From assembly GCA_004329165.1 (NCBI GenBank), contig CM014729.1:45045839-45109838 (forward strand): a stretch of DNA of 64,000 nt, written 5' to 3'. The DNA comes from Spatholobus suberectus. Lineage: Eukaryota > Streptophyta > Magnoliopsida > Fabales > Fabaceae. Every line of letters starts with the position of its first letter. Position 1 is the first letter of the stretch. Shown here one piece after another: positions 10,440 through 23,600 of this stretch. The notes beneath the pieces were generated by a model that saw only the letters and a list, made by a program, of their open reading frames with translations, made no database searches and was not told where the DNA came from. A program made the position numbers and the translations under genes.

Positions 10440-11682
10440 ATGGAATCGTCGAGTGGAGGAGGATCTGAATCTGATCGCGGCGAAGAGAAAGGGATATTTG
10501 AATACTTTGGTTGGGTTTATCACCTTGGCATCAATTCCGTTGGTCGCGAGTACTGTCACCTCCGATTCCTCTTGGTCAGGGGCAAGTGCGTCGCCATGTA
10601 CAAGCGTGACCCTCACCAGAACCCTGACATTGTACCTCTCTTTTCTCATTCATTATTTCTTTTTCTGCCATTCCCCAATACATTAATCTTCATGCATTTT
10701 GAGTGTCAATGTTTTTCAATCAGAACTTTTAAAGTAGTTATTATATATTCAACCAACTTACCATATATATTAAATCTGTGTTAATGTATTTAAATTACAC
10801 TCTACATTTTAAACGCCTCCTTTGTAAAATCTAACGTAATCTCAAATTCTGACGTGGCTATGTGCAAATAAATGTTTACATGCACGCCCGCGGAACCTTA
10901 CTCGTTTCAAATATTCAATAATTCTTGAGTAAATTGTGTAATGTGGTCTATGAAATATGTTACTTGTGTTACTTTAGTCTCGAAAGTTTTTGCCGATATA
11001 AACTAGCCTCCGACATTGTCAACGTGTTAACAAATTTACCCTATCGAAGTTTTGTACTCTATCGAGTAATTCGCCTTATACTGAAGTTGTCAGCTAGCTA
11101 ACAAGCTTATCGCTGTGGAGACCAATTTATATAGACAAACTTTTGTGGATCAATGCAATACAAGTGACATTTTTCAATGTCCAAAGAATATTTTTTTATT
11201 CGTAATGTTTGAATATTTTTATGGTTTCCCTTATTTTAATTTAATTTTTAATGTGAGTTGTAATCACTTGTCAGTATACTGTTTTTCTTTTCTTCAGTAA
11301 TATTTCTTTTTAGTTTTTATAGTGCTTAGACATATCACATTAAAACTTTATCGTTTGTTCAGACGCCCATTAGAAAGGGAGTCATAGGTGCTACACTAGT
11401 GGTGGAGGAGCTAGGACATCGGAAGGTCAACAATATTGGGGTAAAATGCTAATGTTTTCATCTCTTGTATTTACCAAATTTACCGATTTTGCATTGAGTT
11501 GATAGTATATACTCTTCTAGGACAATATATAAGTTGTAACTAGCGTTTGTTTTGTGTTTTTAAGATATATATGTTTCATTTCCTTGCAAATTTGATGGAA
11601 GCTAAATATGTTTCATTTCCTTCCCCAGGATCTTTATGTAATACGACTCTACAGTCGATTAGATGAGAGCAGAAAGGGAGAA
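10440..11682 (+). CDS. EDR2-like exons 1-3 (first part of PH domain)
   Basis: Exon 1 (10440-10631) begins at the first ATG, giving MESSSGGGSE and then GIFEYFGWVYHLG, the first strand of the PH fold. Exon 2 (11363-11440) reads TPIRKGVIGATLVVEELG. Exon 3 (11629-11682) reads DLYVIRLYSRLDESRKGE. All three are phase 0. The two introns between them (730 and 188 bp) contain nothing I recognise. Intron 3 follows and is 9.75 kb long. Confidence 0.9.
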
Positions 11683-14600
11683 GTAAGTTATAGTTCTGAA
11701 TTGTTTCTTCTATTAACTGTGGATAAAAAGCTTCTTGTCATATAGCATGATTTTTAACAGGTGTAACAGTTCATAAAGAATTCAAGGTAGCTCTTAATAC
11801 TTGTTCCTACACATCATCAAACTTAAAACACAAGCACAAGCTTCCAACTTTTGACATATGGCATAAAAAGAACTAATCTTTTCAGTTGTCTGTTGTCTAC
11901 TATTAGAGATTAGAGATTCCTTCGTTTATTTTAAAGTTGCTCTTGTACATTATAAAATGTGACATAACTTTAAATATTTAACAGCTTGCTTAGATATGGA
12001 ATTCTATTATTCAATTTTCCTTTTCATGGTCAAAATTTCTTGTTTAGCTAACATTCATTTTCAGCTTGAGGGTGCTAGTGAAATGTATAGTAATGATTGA
12101 CAAGAACGAAGTATTATTTCAGTTTGCGGGGTTAGCTATATTGATCAATTGATACCATTGGACTCCATGAAAAACTAAATTTTCACTAAAACAATTAGGA
12201 CCATTTTTTATAAAAGTGGATTTTGCTAAAGTTTGGTTAAATTTTCATCTATTTATTGGACTATCTTCCTTAGTAGGTGCTACTGCAACCCTCTCCTGGA
12301 TACATGTGTTCCTAGTTTTTTTTTTTTTCTTGGGTTTAGGGTTTAGGAGTGTTCTCATCTCTGCTTCACATATTCTTGGCTCTTATTATCACTTCAGTTC
12401 CCAACTTTCTTTGCCAGTCTTATAGTTGTCCGCTAGAATTTTCTTTTGAGTTTTAAGGCATTTTGTGCATGAAGCTTTTCTCCATTTTCATCCACCTAGC
12501 TTGAATTCTATGTGTGGCGTGACATTCTATCAATCTTCCTCTTTATCACTTTGTAAGATGGATCCAAGATATTTATACTGTGCAACTTGTGCTATGATTT
12601 GAACCCAAAGTTTCACCTCCAAAACATTATCCTTCATTTTACTCCTACTTCATTGAAAATCCTTTGATTCCAAAGTTTCCTCAATTCAAGCCTAAAATTA
12701 TCTCTCTCTCTCAACTCATCAAATATGACTATATAAAGGAATGAGTCACCGGCTATTGGATGCAGAGTGTAATCAATACAAAGGTTAAAAGATGTGAAAC
12801 CAAAATAAATCGATGGTGCTAACCTACTGTTAGTCTGTTAAAAGAAAAAATTTTAATTACAAATCCATGAGTCTGTATTCTAGTTGTTACCTCATCATAC
12901 ACATCATTTTGAGCATGAATATATGCAATACAAACTCATTTCGTTTCTAGGGTCTTCCATAGGTCTTCTCATAGCAACATATCGGATTTTTGTAGGTCAA
13001 TGTAGACCATGTGTAACTCTTCTGGTTCCTTTTGCTTCTTTTCATCAAACCCAGCATTAGGTATAAAACCTCTGTGATTGACCTACGTGGCTTGAAACAT
13101 AATTAGTTTTTGTCCTAACATACTCCCAATTACTCTTTTTCATATTTTTTTAGTATGACTCATGAGCTTGATACCTTAGTATTTTGCACAATTTTGACTA
13201 TTTCTGATATTCTTTTATACGAACTGATGTCATTGACCTCATTATCTCATTAACAGCTTAATAAGACAAGTTACACTTCTCTCTCCTTAACACTTTCCAA
13301 ATTTTAATAGGTTTATTGCCCTTACTAATTGCTTTACCATTGTTTTGTTCAACTTGTCTAGTGCTTCATTTACCTTCAATTCTCAAATTTTGTGACAAAA
13401 GTATAATTTTGACCATCCTCTTTATTGATTAAACTCCAGTCCATTATATTTGTATATTTGTTGTTGAATATCTTGCAGAAATAAGTAATAACCACTCTAT
13501 CTCTCCTCAATATTTTGTTCAATTACCAAAACTTTTCCATTTTCATTGCCTCTTCAAACATGACCATTTAGATCCCTTCTTAAGAAAATATTTTCTTCCT
13601 GTGGAATTTCTTGAACTATCCCTTCTATATCTTCCCTAAATTTTTAATTTTTTTGTTCCTCTAGTCCCACCACAGGTCAGGTGCATACGCATGAGACATT
13701 GATATTTCTGTTCAACAAATCTTAAATCTACAATACTATCTCCATTGCTTTTAACCTTGATCACATTATCTTCCAAGTTTTGTTATTCACAAATAATGCG
13801 CACCTTATTTCTTGCTTTACCTTTAAATTTAAACCAAAGTTTAAATTCTAAATTGTCCAATTTCATAGCCTTCTGTCCAACCCACCTAGTATCTTGAAGG
13901 CGCATAAAGTTTGACATCCGTCTAATAATGATCTCAAATGCTTCCATTAATTCACCCGAGAGAGTTTCAATTTTCCAAGTGTTACTTTGATTGACTAACT
14001 TCTTCACCTACATCTATCTTGGTAAGTGTGAGAACACTTGTCTATTTTGCACTATATCTAGGGGCCAATGTAGCACCTCTACCTCTACCTCTCTTAACAC
14101 TGTTCTTGAGCCATAAATGTGTTAGGGTAACAACCTTGTGTTAAAGTACTGTATCATAAAGATTCAACAAAGTTTTGCATTGATTATCGACTGCCTAACA
14201 CCACCCTTCTATAGTGAAAAAAGAATTATTATAAGCTATAAGAGATAAAACAGTCTATAAAATGTGTAAGCTTTTATTTGTTCAATAGTCTTAAACATAT
14301 GGAGGATTCAAAGATATGTAAAATGCTCTTGGCTCATAATTGAAAATTTATTTTTAAGTAAGAGTAAATTAATCTGCGTGGATTTTCTTCAAGTGGTTAA
14401 GGATTTGTTTGGATAAACTTTACTATAAACACTTATAGGAGAAGAAAATAAGAAGCAAAAATGAAGTAAGCTTCTCCAAAAACTAAAATTGGCTTATGCA
14501 TAAGCTCTCTCATATTAGCTTTTCCAAAAGCTGATTTTAACTTATGCATAAGCTAATTTTAACTTTTGGAGAAACTTATTTCATTTTTTCTTCTTGAAGT

Positions 14601-17600
14601 TTATCCAAGAAGGCCTTGAGAATCCTAGATTGTCCTTTTTATGCCTTTGGTTGTTATTCTTTCTCTATGAAGTTACAATTTTTTTTTTCAATAATTTGGG
14701 TCTTTTCTTTTGCAAATGTGTCTTTTAATTCTATATTGGTGCATCCCGTACAAAACTTTATTTAGTTGTTTTTTTTCTCTAATATCAATAAATTTATTAT
14801 CTATTTTATGCTTTTCAGCATTTAGATTTTTCATATCTAGGAAGATTATTGATTGTCACCATTTTTTGTTAGTAAATTAGCATGTTCCTTTTAAGAAAAG
14901 TCCAAACCAAACTATCAAATTTTGTATTGCTTCACTGCAGTGGTAACATTGACAATTAGGAATAATACTTACTATCCATAAAATAATTTGTATTATTAAG
15001 TAGCACTTAGTTTAGCTATAAATTTGGAATAGTACAATAAAGTAAAATATTCTAGAAAAAGAGTAACACTAAGGTGACTGGTAGATAAATATTTTCTTGA
15101 TATTTATCTATTTGGTACATTAGGAGATCTAACTGTTGTCTAGGAAAAGTTGCATGCTTAGCCATAGTATTTTACTTGCTTACAAATTTTATAAAATCCA
15201 TAACTCATGCATTATAAATTATTTTGCCTATAATTGCTGTAAATTACTTTAATTTCACTGTTTTATATAGGTTAAATGCTAGTGTTTTAGTTACAAGAAG
15301 TTACAATTGAATTTGTTATCAATATGCTATTTGGAGTAATGTTACACAACTCGTTTGATGGTCAGAATATGATAGGATAGGATAAGATAACTATCTTATG
15401 TTGTTATAATCTGTTGTTTGCTGCGCCAGTAAGATATGATAATGTTATCTATCCCTTATCCTATCCTGTTGCTCTAGTATATTTCTTATCTTAAGGGGGG
15501 GAGCTAGATTAGGAAGCAATAGGATAGAATAAGCTTTATATATATATATTAATTTATATATAATAATAATAATTTTGACATGTAATTTTAAACTATATTA
15601 TTAATTAAAATATTAAAAATTAAATAATTACTATTCAAATATTTTTTAAACAAAATTATTTGAATAATAATTATAATTTTAAAAATTTTATATAATTTTT
15701 TTATAATTTTAAGAAAAATAACTACATAAATAAAAATAATAATGTATAGTTTAGTTAAAACTGTATTTTTGTAAAAAAATTAAAAAATTAAATTAAAAGT
15801 TACTTTTAGAAAATTATATGTAATTTTATGAAACAGTAACTTTGTCATTTGAACAAAATTTATATTTTATCTTATCGTTATTTGGTTTGTTATCTGGTGT
15901 GCACCAAACATTAGATAAAATTATAGTTTATCCTGCATTTATTCTATCCTGTTCTTATCTCACTCTCATATCATATCATATCTTATCATATCCTGACTAC
16001 CAAACAAGCTCTAAAGTTTAACAAAATTCAGCTTGAATATGACAAGATTTAAGGATGACTATTGGATAAGCCACAGTTGCGGAGATCAAACATTATTTAA
16101 TAGTCAATAACAATAATGACAACTTTTTCTTTTGGCAAAAAACAGCTAATCTAGTATTTTCCTTATTTGTTACTATAAAGAATAGGTTTAGGGATCTTTT
16201 TGTGTGTTATTTCACTATAAAATCAAGGTACATTATATACAGCAGAAGGGCTTGCTGCCAAGCTAAAAAATAGGAAATAAAAAAGGAATAAATTCCTAAA
16301 CATTAGCTATTAGTCAAATTCTATATAAAAAAGGAAACAATATTCTCCTAATAATTACAAATAAAAAAGAAACTATATTCTCCTAATAATTACAAAACTA
16401 TAACTAATCACTCCATAAATTTTAGGGATTGACATAATCCCTTGATTTCAGAATCCTATAACCAGAATCCAACACTCCCCCTCAAGTTGGTGAATATATG
16501 TCAATCATTCCTAGCTTGTTAACATTTGAACCAAATTCTGACTTCTGTAATGACTTTGTGAACATATCAGCTTCTTGTGACATGGTTGGCATGTAGTGTA
16601 GGCTAAAAGGTCCACTTTCAATTTTTGACTTTATGAAGTTGCGGTCAATCCTCACATGCTTCATCCTATCATGTTGTATAGGATTGTGAACTATGCTGAT
16701 AGCTAATTTACTATCACTATCCAACTTTGTTGGGACTTCAAGTAGAATAAATAAGTCTTGCAGTAACCTACTTATCCAAATAAGTTCAAAGACACCTTGT
16801 GCAATTGCTTTATATTCTGCTTTTGCGCTACTCCTTGCAACAACCATTTGCTTCTTACTCTTCCAAGTCACGACATTTCCCCACACTTTCGTGCAATACC
16901 CAATAGTTGACTTTGCTTCTTCTATAGAACCTGCCCAATCTGCGTCTGCATAACATTCAATCATCCAATGATTGTTCTTTTGGAACAATAGTCCCTTCCA
17001 AGGAGTCCTTTTTAGGTAGCGAAGAATTTGGTTTATAGCTTCAAGATGCCTCTTGGTAGGAGAATGCATAAACTGACTCACTACTTACGTTGTGAGTAAT
17101 GTCTGGTCTAGTAAGAGATAGGTAGATCAATTTTCCTACTAAGCGTTGATAGGATTCCTTTTTCCATTGGAGGGTCTCCTTTCTTAAGGTCTAATCTTCA
17201 ATTTCTGTCCAGAGGCATTCCAATAGCCTTGCAACCCAACTTTCCGGTCTCCCTTGGCATACCAAGGGTATATTTCCTTTGGGAAATAAAAATACCTTTC
17301 TTACTCTTAGCTATTTCCATTCCCCAAAAATATTTTAAGTGTCCAAGGTCCTTTACTTTGAATTTTGCCTAAAGCTAATCTTTAAGTTTCTCAATTCCTT
17401 GGGTGTCATCACCAGGAATGACTATATCATCGACATAAACAACAAGAATCACCTTCTTCTCATTCTCAGCTTGTTTGACAAAAAAGGTGTGATCTGCTTG
17501 CCCTTGTGTGTACCCAAACTGTTTCATAGCAAAGCTGAATTTAGTGAACCATGCTCTTGGGGACTGTTTTAGCCTATATAAGGACTTCTTCAACTTGCAC

Positions 17601-20600
17601 ACTGTGCCAGATTTGTATTTTCCTTCAAAGCTTGGAAAGAGCTTCATATAAATTTCTTCCTCCAAGTTTCCATTTAGGAAGGCATTCTTTATGTCCATTT
17701 GGTGCAATTCCCAATCAAGGTTGGCAACAAGAGAGATTAGGATTTTAATGGATTTTAATTTTGCCACTAGTGCAAAAGTTTCTTCATAGTCAATACCATA
17801 GGTTTGAGTATATCTTTGAGCTAGCAACCTAGCCTTGTATCGATCAATGTTTCTATCAGCTCCTACTTTTATAGAAAAAATCCATTTACATCCCACCACC
17901 TTTTTTCCTTCTAGAAGGTCTACTACATCCTATGTTCGGTTTTCATTCAGAGCATTCATTTCTTCCATTATAGTACTTCTCCAATTTGGATCTTTAAGAG
18001 CATCATGCACACTTTTGGGACCATCCATCTAATCAATCTTTATGATAAAGGCTTTGTACTTTGGTGACAACTTAAAATAGGTGAGATAATTAGATATGGG
18101 ATGTTGAGTGTAAGACCTAACTCCTTTCCTAATGGCAATAGGAACATCAAGATCATCAACAACAGTATGTGAATCATTAATTGTGCAATTACCTTCATCA
18201 TCCTGTGTGTCTTCCACCAAATTTAGCAGTGATTGCGATTCTTCTAACAGATTTGGCACTGATTCCAGTGGTTGGTTTTGTTGAGGAATTTGTGGTCTCT
18301 TAGAGTAGACTCAAAGTTTGTTGTTTTTAGGTTCTCCTCCTTGGATTATAGGCTCAATGTGTTCTTGAAAAATAGGCTCCTCTAAGGAAGTAGGAAGTAA
18401 GATAGGAAGGGATATGGAAGGATTCAAATGTGTGGCTTCACTTAGATTCTCACCTTAAAATGAAACACTTGAGAAAAAAAGGGGTCAATGTTCAAGGAAT
18501 GTGGTGTTATAAGAGATATGAAACTTCTTTGTGGATGGGCAATAGCACTTGTATCCTTTTTGAGAGGGAGAATAACCGAAAAATATGCACTTAATAGCTT
18601 TTGGGTCAAACTTGCCACAAGTAGGACAATAATTGTGGACAAACACAATACAACCAAAGACTCTAGGAGGAAGAGACTCAAAAAGTCTGACATAGGGAAA
18701 ACATTTTGTAAGCAACTTAAGGGTGTTTGGAAGTTAAGAGTTTTAGAGGCAAGTCTATTGATTAGATATGTGGAGGTTAGTACAGCTTCATCCCAATAAG
18801 AATGTGGGACATTACTTGTAAACATTAGAGAATAAGCAACTTCATGGATATGACAATTTTTCCCTTCAGTGACACCATTTTGTTATGGAGTGTAAACACA
18901 AGTGCTTTGGTGGAATATGCCCTGTTCAATAAGGTAATTTGCAAGTTCATGAGAAAAATATTCCTTGCCATTATCAGTTTGAAATATTTGGATAAAGGAT
19001 TGAAAAACATTTTTGACAAGGTTATGAAACTGTTTGAAGATGGAAATGGTCTCAAATTTCTCTTTCAAAGGACAAGTCTAACATACTCGTGTATGATCAT
19101 CAATGAAGGTAATAAACCATCTTGTTCCAATAAGACTAGATACTCAAGTAGGGCCCTATATGTCACACTATGAATGAGGTGAAAAAGTTTTGAGCTTTGA
19201 TGAGAGTGCTCAGGATGATGTTTTCGAGATTGTTTTTCAATAACACAGTATTCACATTGGAAAGAAGAAACATCTTTATTGATGAATAATTTGGGATACA
19301 AGACTTTGAGATAATTGAAACTAGGGTGCCCTAAACCTTTGTGCCAAAGCATTGCATCAAAATTTGAGAAAGTTGATAGCGAAACACTTGACTGGAAATA
19401 AGGATTTTGGGAAAAACCAAGGAAAAAATAAAGACCACATTGTTCCTCAGCACTGCCAATCATCATCCCCGAAGCCAAGTCTTGAAATTCACAACTAGTA
19501 GAAGAAAAAGTTATTGCACAATTTTGATATCGAGAGAGCTTGCTAATTGAAATTAGATTGTATTTTAATTTAGGAATATAAAGAATAGATTTGAGACTTA
19601 AACCACATAAATTTATATCACCAAACCCAACAATAAGAGAAGAACTCCCATCTACCACTATAATCCTTATATCACCATCACACTTTTTATAGGAAGAAAA
19701 AACATCAACAGATCCGGTCATATGGTGTGAAGCTCCTGAATCAACAATCCATTGTATAGGAGTTTCTTGTTTTGATAAAAATAAGTTACCTCTTTGTGCA
19801 ACATGAGCAAAAGGGTTAGTGGGTGCAATAGGTTCAATCTTGGAGTGTCGAAGCATGCTCTTTAGCGTCTCCATTTCTTCAATAGTGAATGGCGATGTAT
19901 TTGGCTTACATTTCTCTATGGCAGTCTTAACTACATATGCAAATGCAAAATTATTATATCGCCTTTGACTACGAAGTTTCCAATTTGCAGGTTTTCCATG
20001 AATGCTCTAGCGTGTCTCCTTGGTGTGATATGACTTCTGGTAGTGGTCACACCATAACTTGCTAGCTTTTGCGAGTTGACCCTTGTTGGCCTCCCTTTGG
20101 TGTGAGATTAAGGCCGAGCCAAGCTGTTGGGTTTCCTCCATAGTTGGAGTCACATTCAACATCACTTTCCTTCGATTTTCTTCTCTTCGAACTGCAGCAA
20201 AGACTTCCCTAATTGAGGGCAAAGGCTTGGTTCTAAGAATACGACCTTTTACCTCATCAAGGTCCTTGTTAAGTCCATGCAAGAAATCAAATACCTTTTC
20301 CTTTTCAAGCATTTGGTTATATATTTCGTTGTCTTCAATACTTTTCCACTTTATGGTCTTGAAAAAATCAATTTCCTGCCACAGAGTGATCAATATATTG
20401 TAATATTCAGTCATAGACTTGTTACTTTGTTGAGTATTTCAAAGGGCAGACTGGATCTCAAAACATTGAGATGAATTTTGAATGTCTGAGTACATTTCGT
20501 GGACAATTGTCTAAATTTCATGAGCAATGTTATAGAATAAGTAGGTTCTACCAATTTGAGGCTCCATCTAATTAATTAACCATGCCATCACAATAGAGTT

Positions 20601-23600
20601 TTCTGCTTCCTATGTCTTGTAACTCGAATTTGTTGACACTTGTGCAATGATTTCTTTAGTGAGATAGCCCATTTTCCCCTTCCTTTTGATAACAACAACT
20701 AATTGATACCATTCTCAAAATTGGACCTAGTAAGTTTATACTGGATTATTTGGAAGGAATGGCTAAGGTTGGTTGAGATACTAGGTGCACCTTGGGATTT
20801 GGTGGAGGGATTTTTGTGTTATCATCAGACTTGGATGGGTTTTCATTGTTTCTGGCCATGGAGATCTAGGTTTTTTCTTCTAATGGCTAGGAATGACCTA
20901 AGCTCGTGATACCATGTAAGGAATAGGTTTAGGGATCATTTCTGTGTGTTATTTCACTATAAAATCAAGGTAAATTATATACAGCAAAAAAGCTTGTTGC
21001 CAAGCTAAAAAATAAGAAATAAAAAAGGAATAAATCCCTAAATATTAGCTACTAGTCGGATCCTATATAAAAAAGGAAACAATATTCTCCTAATAATTAC
21101 AAATATATAACTAATCATTCCATAAATTTTAGGATTAACATAATCCCTTGATTTCAGAATCCTAACACCAAAATCCAATAGTTACCATTCTTGTTAGGGA
21201 TGGCACCAAAATGCTTCAAACTAGATTTTCCATAATAAAAACATGTAATATAATCTAGCAATTGAAATTTTTGATTTAAAGGTTCAGTGATAGTGTCTTG
21301 ATTCTACAAATACTTGAATATGTCTTTATTGAAGAGCTTATTTATTTGAAATGAAATGAACTCCTTCATACCATGGGTGCTATATTTTTTACTCAGTATA
21401 GAAATGAGTTTTTTTACATAATTTTCTTCAAGATTGCTTGTGCCACAGCTGAGGAGGCCCAAAAATGGATGGAAGCATTTGATCATGCCAAGCAACAGGT
21501 ATGAGAAAATAATTGTAAGGTTGCTTTTATAATGTGAACTTTTAATATGTTATTAGTGTTAATAATTGTTACACAACCCAAACCTGGTTATTATGGAAAG
21601 TTATAGGGCAAGGGATTTGGATTGGAGTTCATGGTATGAAATTGATAGAACTTGTATCATAACAATGAAAAAAGATCAAATTTTCTCCCTATGAGAATGT
21701 GATAGAACCGATGTCATAACAGTTAGAAAGATTGGGTTTTTTATTGAATGAAACTAGGGAGAAGCCCCTTAAGAACGGGTATTATAGGATTTTTATTTTT
21801 CATTTAATTCTTTTTGTATCCAATTTAAACTAAAGAAAAAAAAAAGAAAATTTCTCCTTATATCATGGAGGATGGACGACCATCCTTGATCCATGGGATT
21901 AAGGACAAAATCTTTACTATTGAGTTACTATTTAGCACTATTTATCATAATTTCTTGTACTTTGTCATAGTAAAATAAAATTAAAAGATTGATTTAATTT
22001 ACTAATCACAAATTAATGAGTTAATGACTCATCAATATTGATTTGGGGCATCCAGAAATAACATGGAATGACTTAGAGTCTTTCTCCAACTCCTGAAAAG
22101 TTTCCTTGACAGCTAACCTCAAAATTGGATTAAAATAATGCTACCCTAATCAATGGTGTCTAGATCAAAATAAGAATCTTACATAGATATAATTATAATT
22201 AGATATGACTAATTATAATTTTCTCGACCAATCTCTTGACTATTTGCATCACTTGCTTAGTGTAATCCTACACTAGCATCTTACAATGCAATCTCGGTTT
22301 TAGTAGAATTCTCTACTGAAACCTATAAAGCAAAATCACATATATTTTATTAAATCAAATGTTCCATGAAATACATTTAATTTTCTCATATAATTTATCT
22401 TCAATCAATTTCTTAATTACAGACTTAGAAATGCTAGTGTTACAACTCTGAGGGTGATAACACTTGTACCTTTTTTGTTTAAGGGATGATTGATGAAAAT
22501 ACATTTGACATCCCGTGTGTCTAACTTTCCATGGTATTGACTGTAAGAGTAAACAAAGGCAACACATCCAAAGGCACGAATTTGGAAACTTGACCTAATA
22601 GGAGAGGAAGGAAAAAATGATAACATATGTTGTATAGGACTAGTATCACTCAAGATATAAGTAGGCAACCTGTTTATCAAATATGTGTCAGTCAAGACAA
22701 CTTCACCCCCAATAAGTTTTGGAAACAAACATTTGGAAGAGTAGAGCTCTAGCAACTTCAAGGCGATGGTGATTCTTTCTCTTTACGAGCCCATTTTATT
22801 GGGGCTTTTAACACAAGTTAGTTCATGAATTCATTTTCTTTGAGAAATTTGGAAAACACTTGATTAACATACTCACTACCATTGTCAGACCAGAATTTTT
22901 TTTAATGAACTTTCCAAATTCATTTTGAGCAAGAAGGCAAAAATTTAAGAACACTTGAAAAACAATTTTTTTTTTCGTAACAAATATCCAGGTGACACAA
23001 GTGCTATCATCAGTAAACAACACAAACCACTTGGCCCTATATATAGTTGAGGTAGTAATGGGTTCTCACACATTAGAATGAACAAGATCAAAATATTCAA
23101 GACTCTTGTTATTACTAGGAGGAAATGATGCATGATAATGATTTGCAAATTGACAAATATCACAATGACTGAGTCTTTTGTAAATAAGCGAGGAAATAAA
23201 GACCCTAAGCATACTAAATGGAAGATGTCCAAGACACTTATGTTGAAGCCAAATTTGGGGAAAAACCCAGGTTTTTTAGTTTGTCTGATGAGAGAAAGGT
23301 AACACCTTTTTGCTGGTACCACCATCAGTCTCCATATGTTGCAAAAAATATAACCCACCTTGCTCCTTAGCAATTCTAATCATCCTCCCTGTGACAAAGT
23401 TTTGAAAGACACAATGAGAATGGAAGAAAGTATTGTACATTACAAATCCTAAGTAAGTATATATATAGAAACAAGACCTTTAACCAATTTCGGAACATAA
23501 AGGACATTGTGTAAAGATAGGCATGGTTGGAGTTAAATGTTTCCTAATCCAACAATAGGAGCATGACCTCCATTAGCAACAATAATGTGTTGCATTCAAG

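Larger units (their letters stand above)
16174..21180 (-). mobile_element. Ty1/copia LTR retrotransposon A
   Basis: A complete but decayed element of 5,007 bp reading leftward. GTTAC at 16169-16173 and 21181-21185 is an exact 5-bp target duplication. On the minus strand the order is 5' LTR, Met-tRNA-type primer site (TGGTATCACGAGC), gag, protease, integrase, RT, RNase H, purine tract and 3' LTR. This is the copia order. The RT has YVDD and the protease has DSGAS. Frameshifts and stops split pol into at least five frames, so it is dead. It lies antisense to the host gene in intron 3. Confidence 0.9.

Noticed and set aside
10416..10649. Minus-strand frame of 77 codons over EDR2-like exon 1
   Set aside because: Antisense of a clearly conserved exon, with no similarity of its own.
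12331..12350. Telomere-like TTTAGGG units
   Set aside because: Only about two units are present after a T-run, too few to distinguish from chance.
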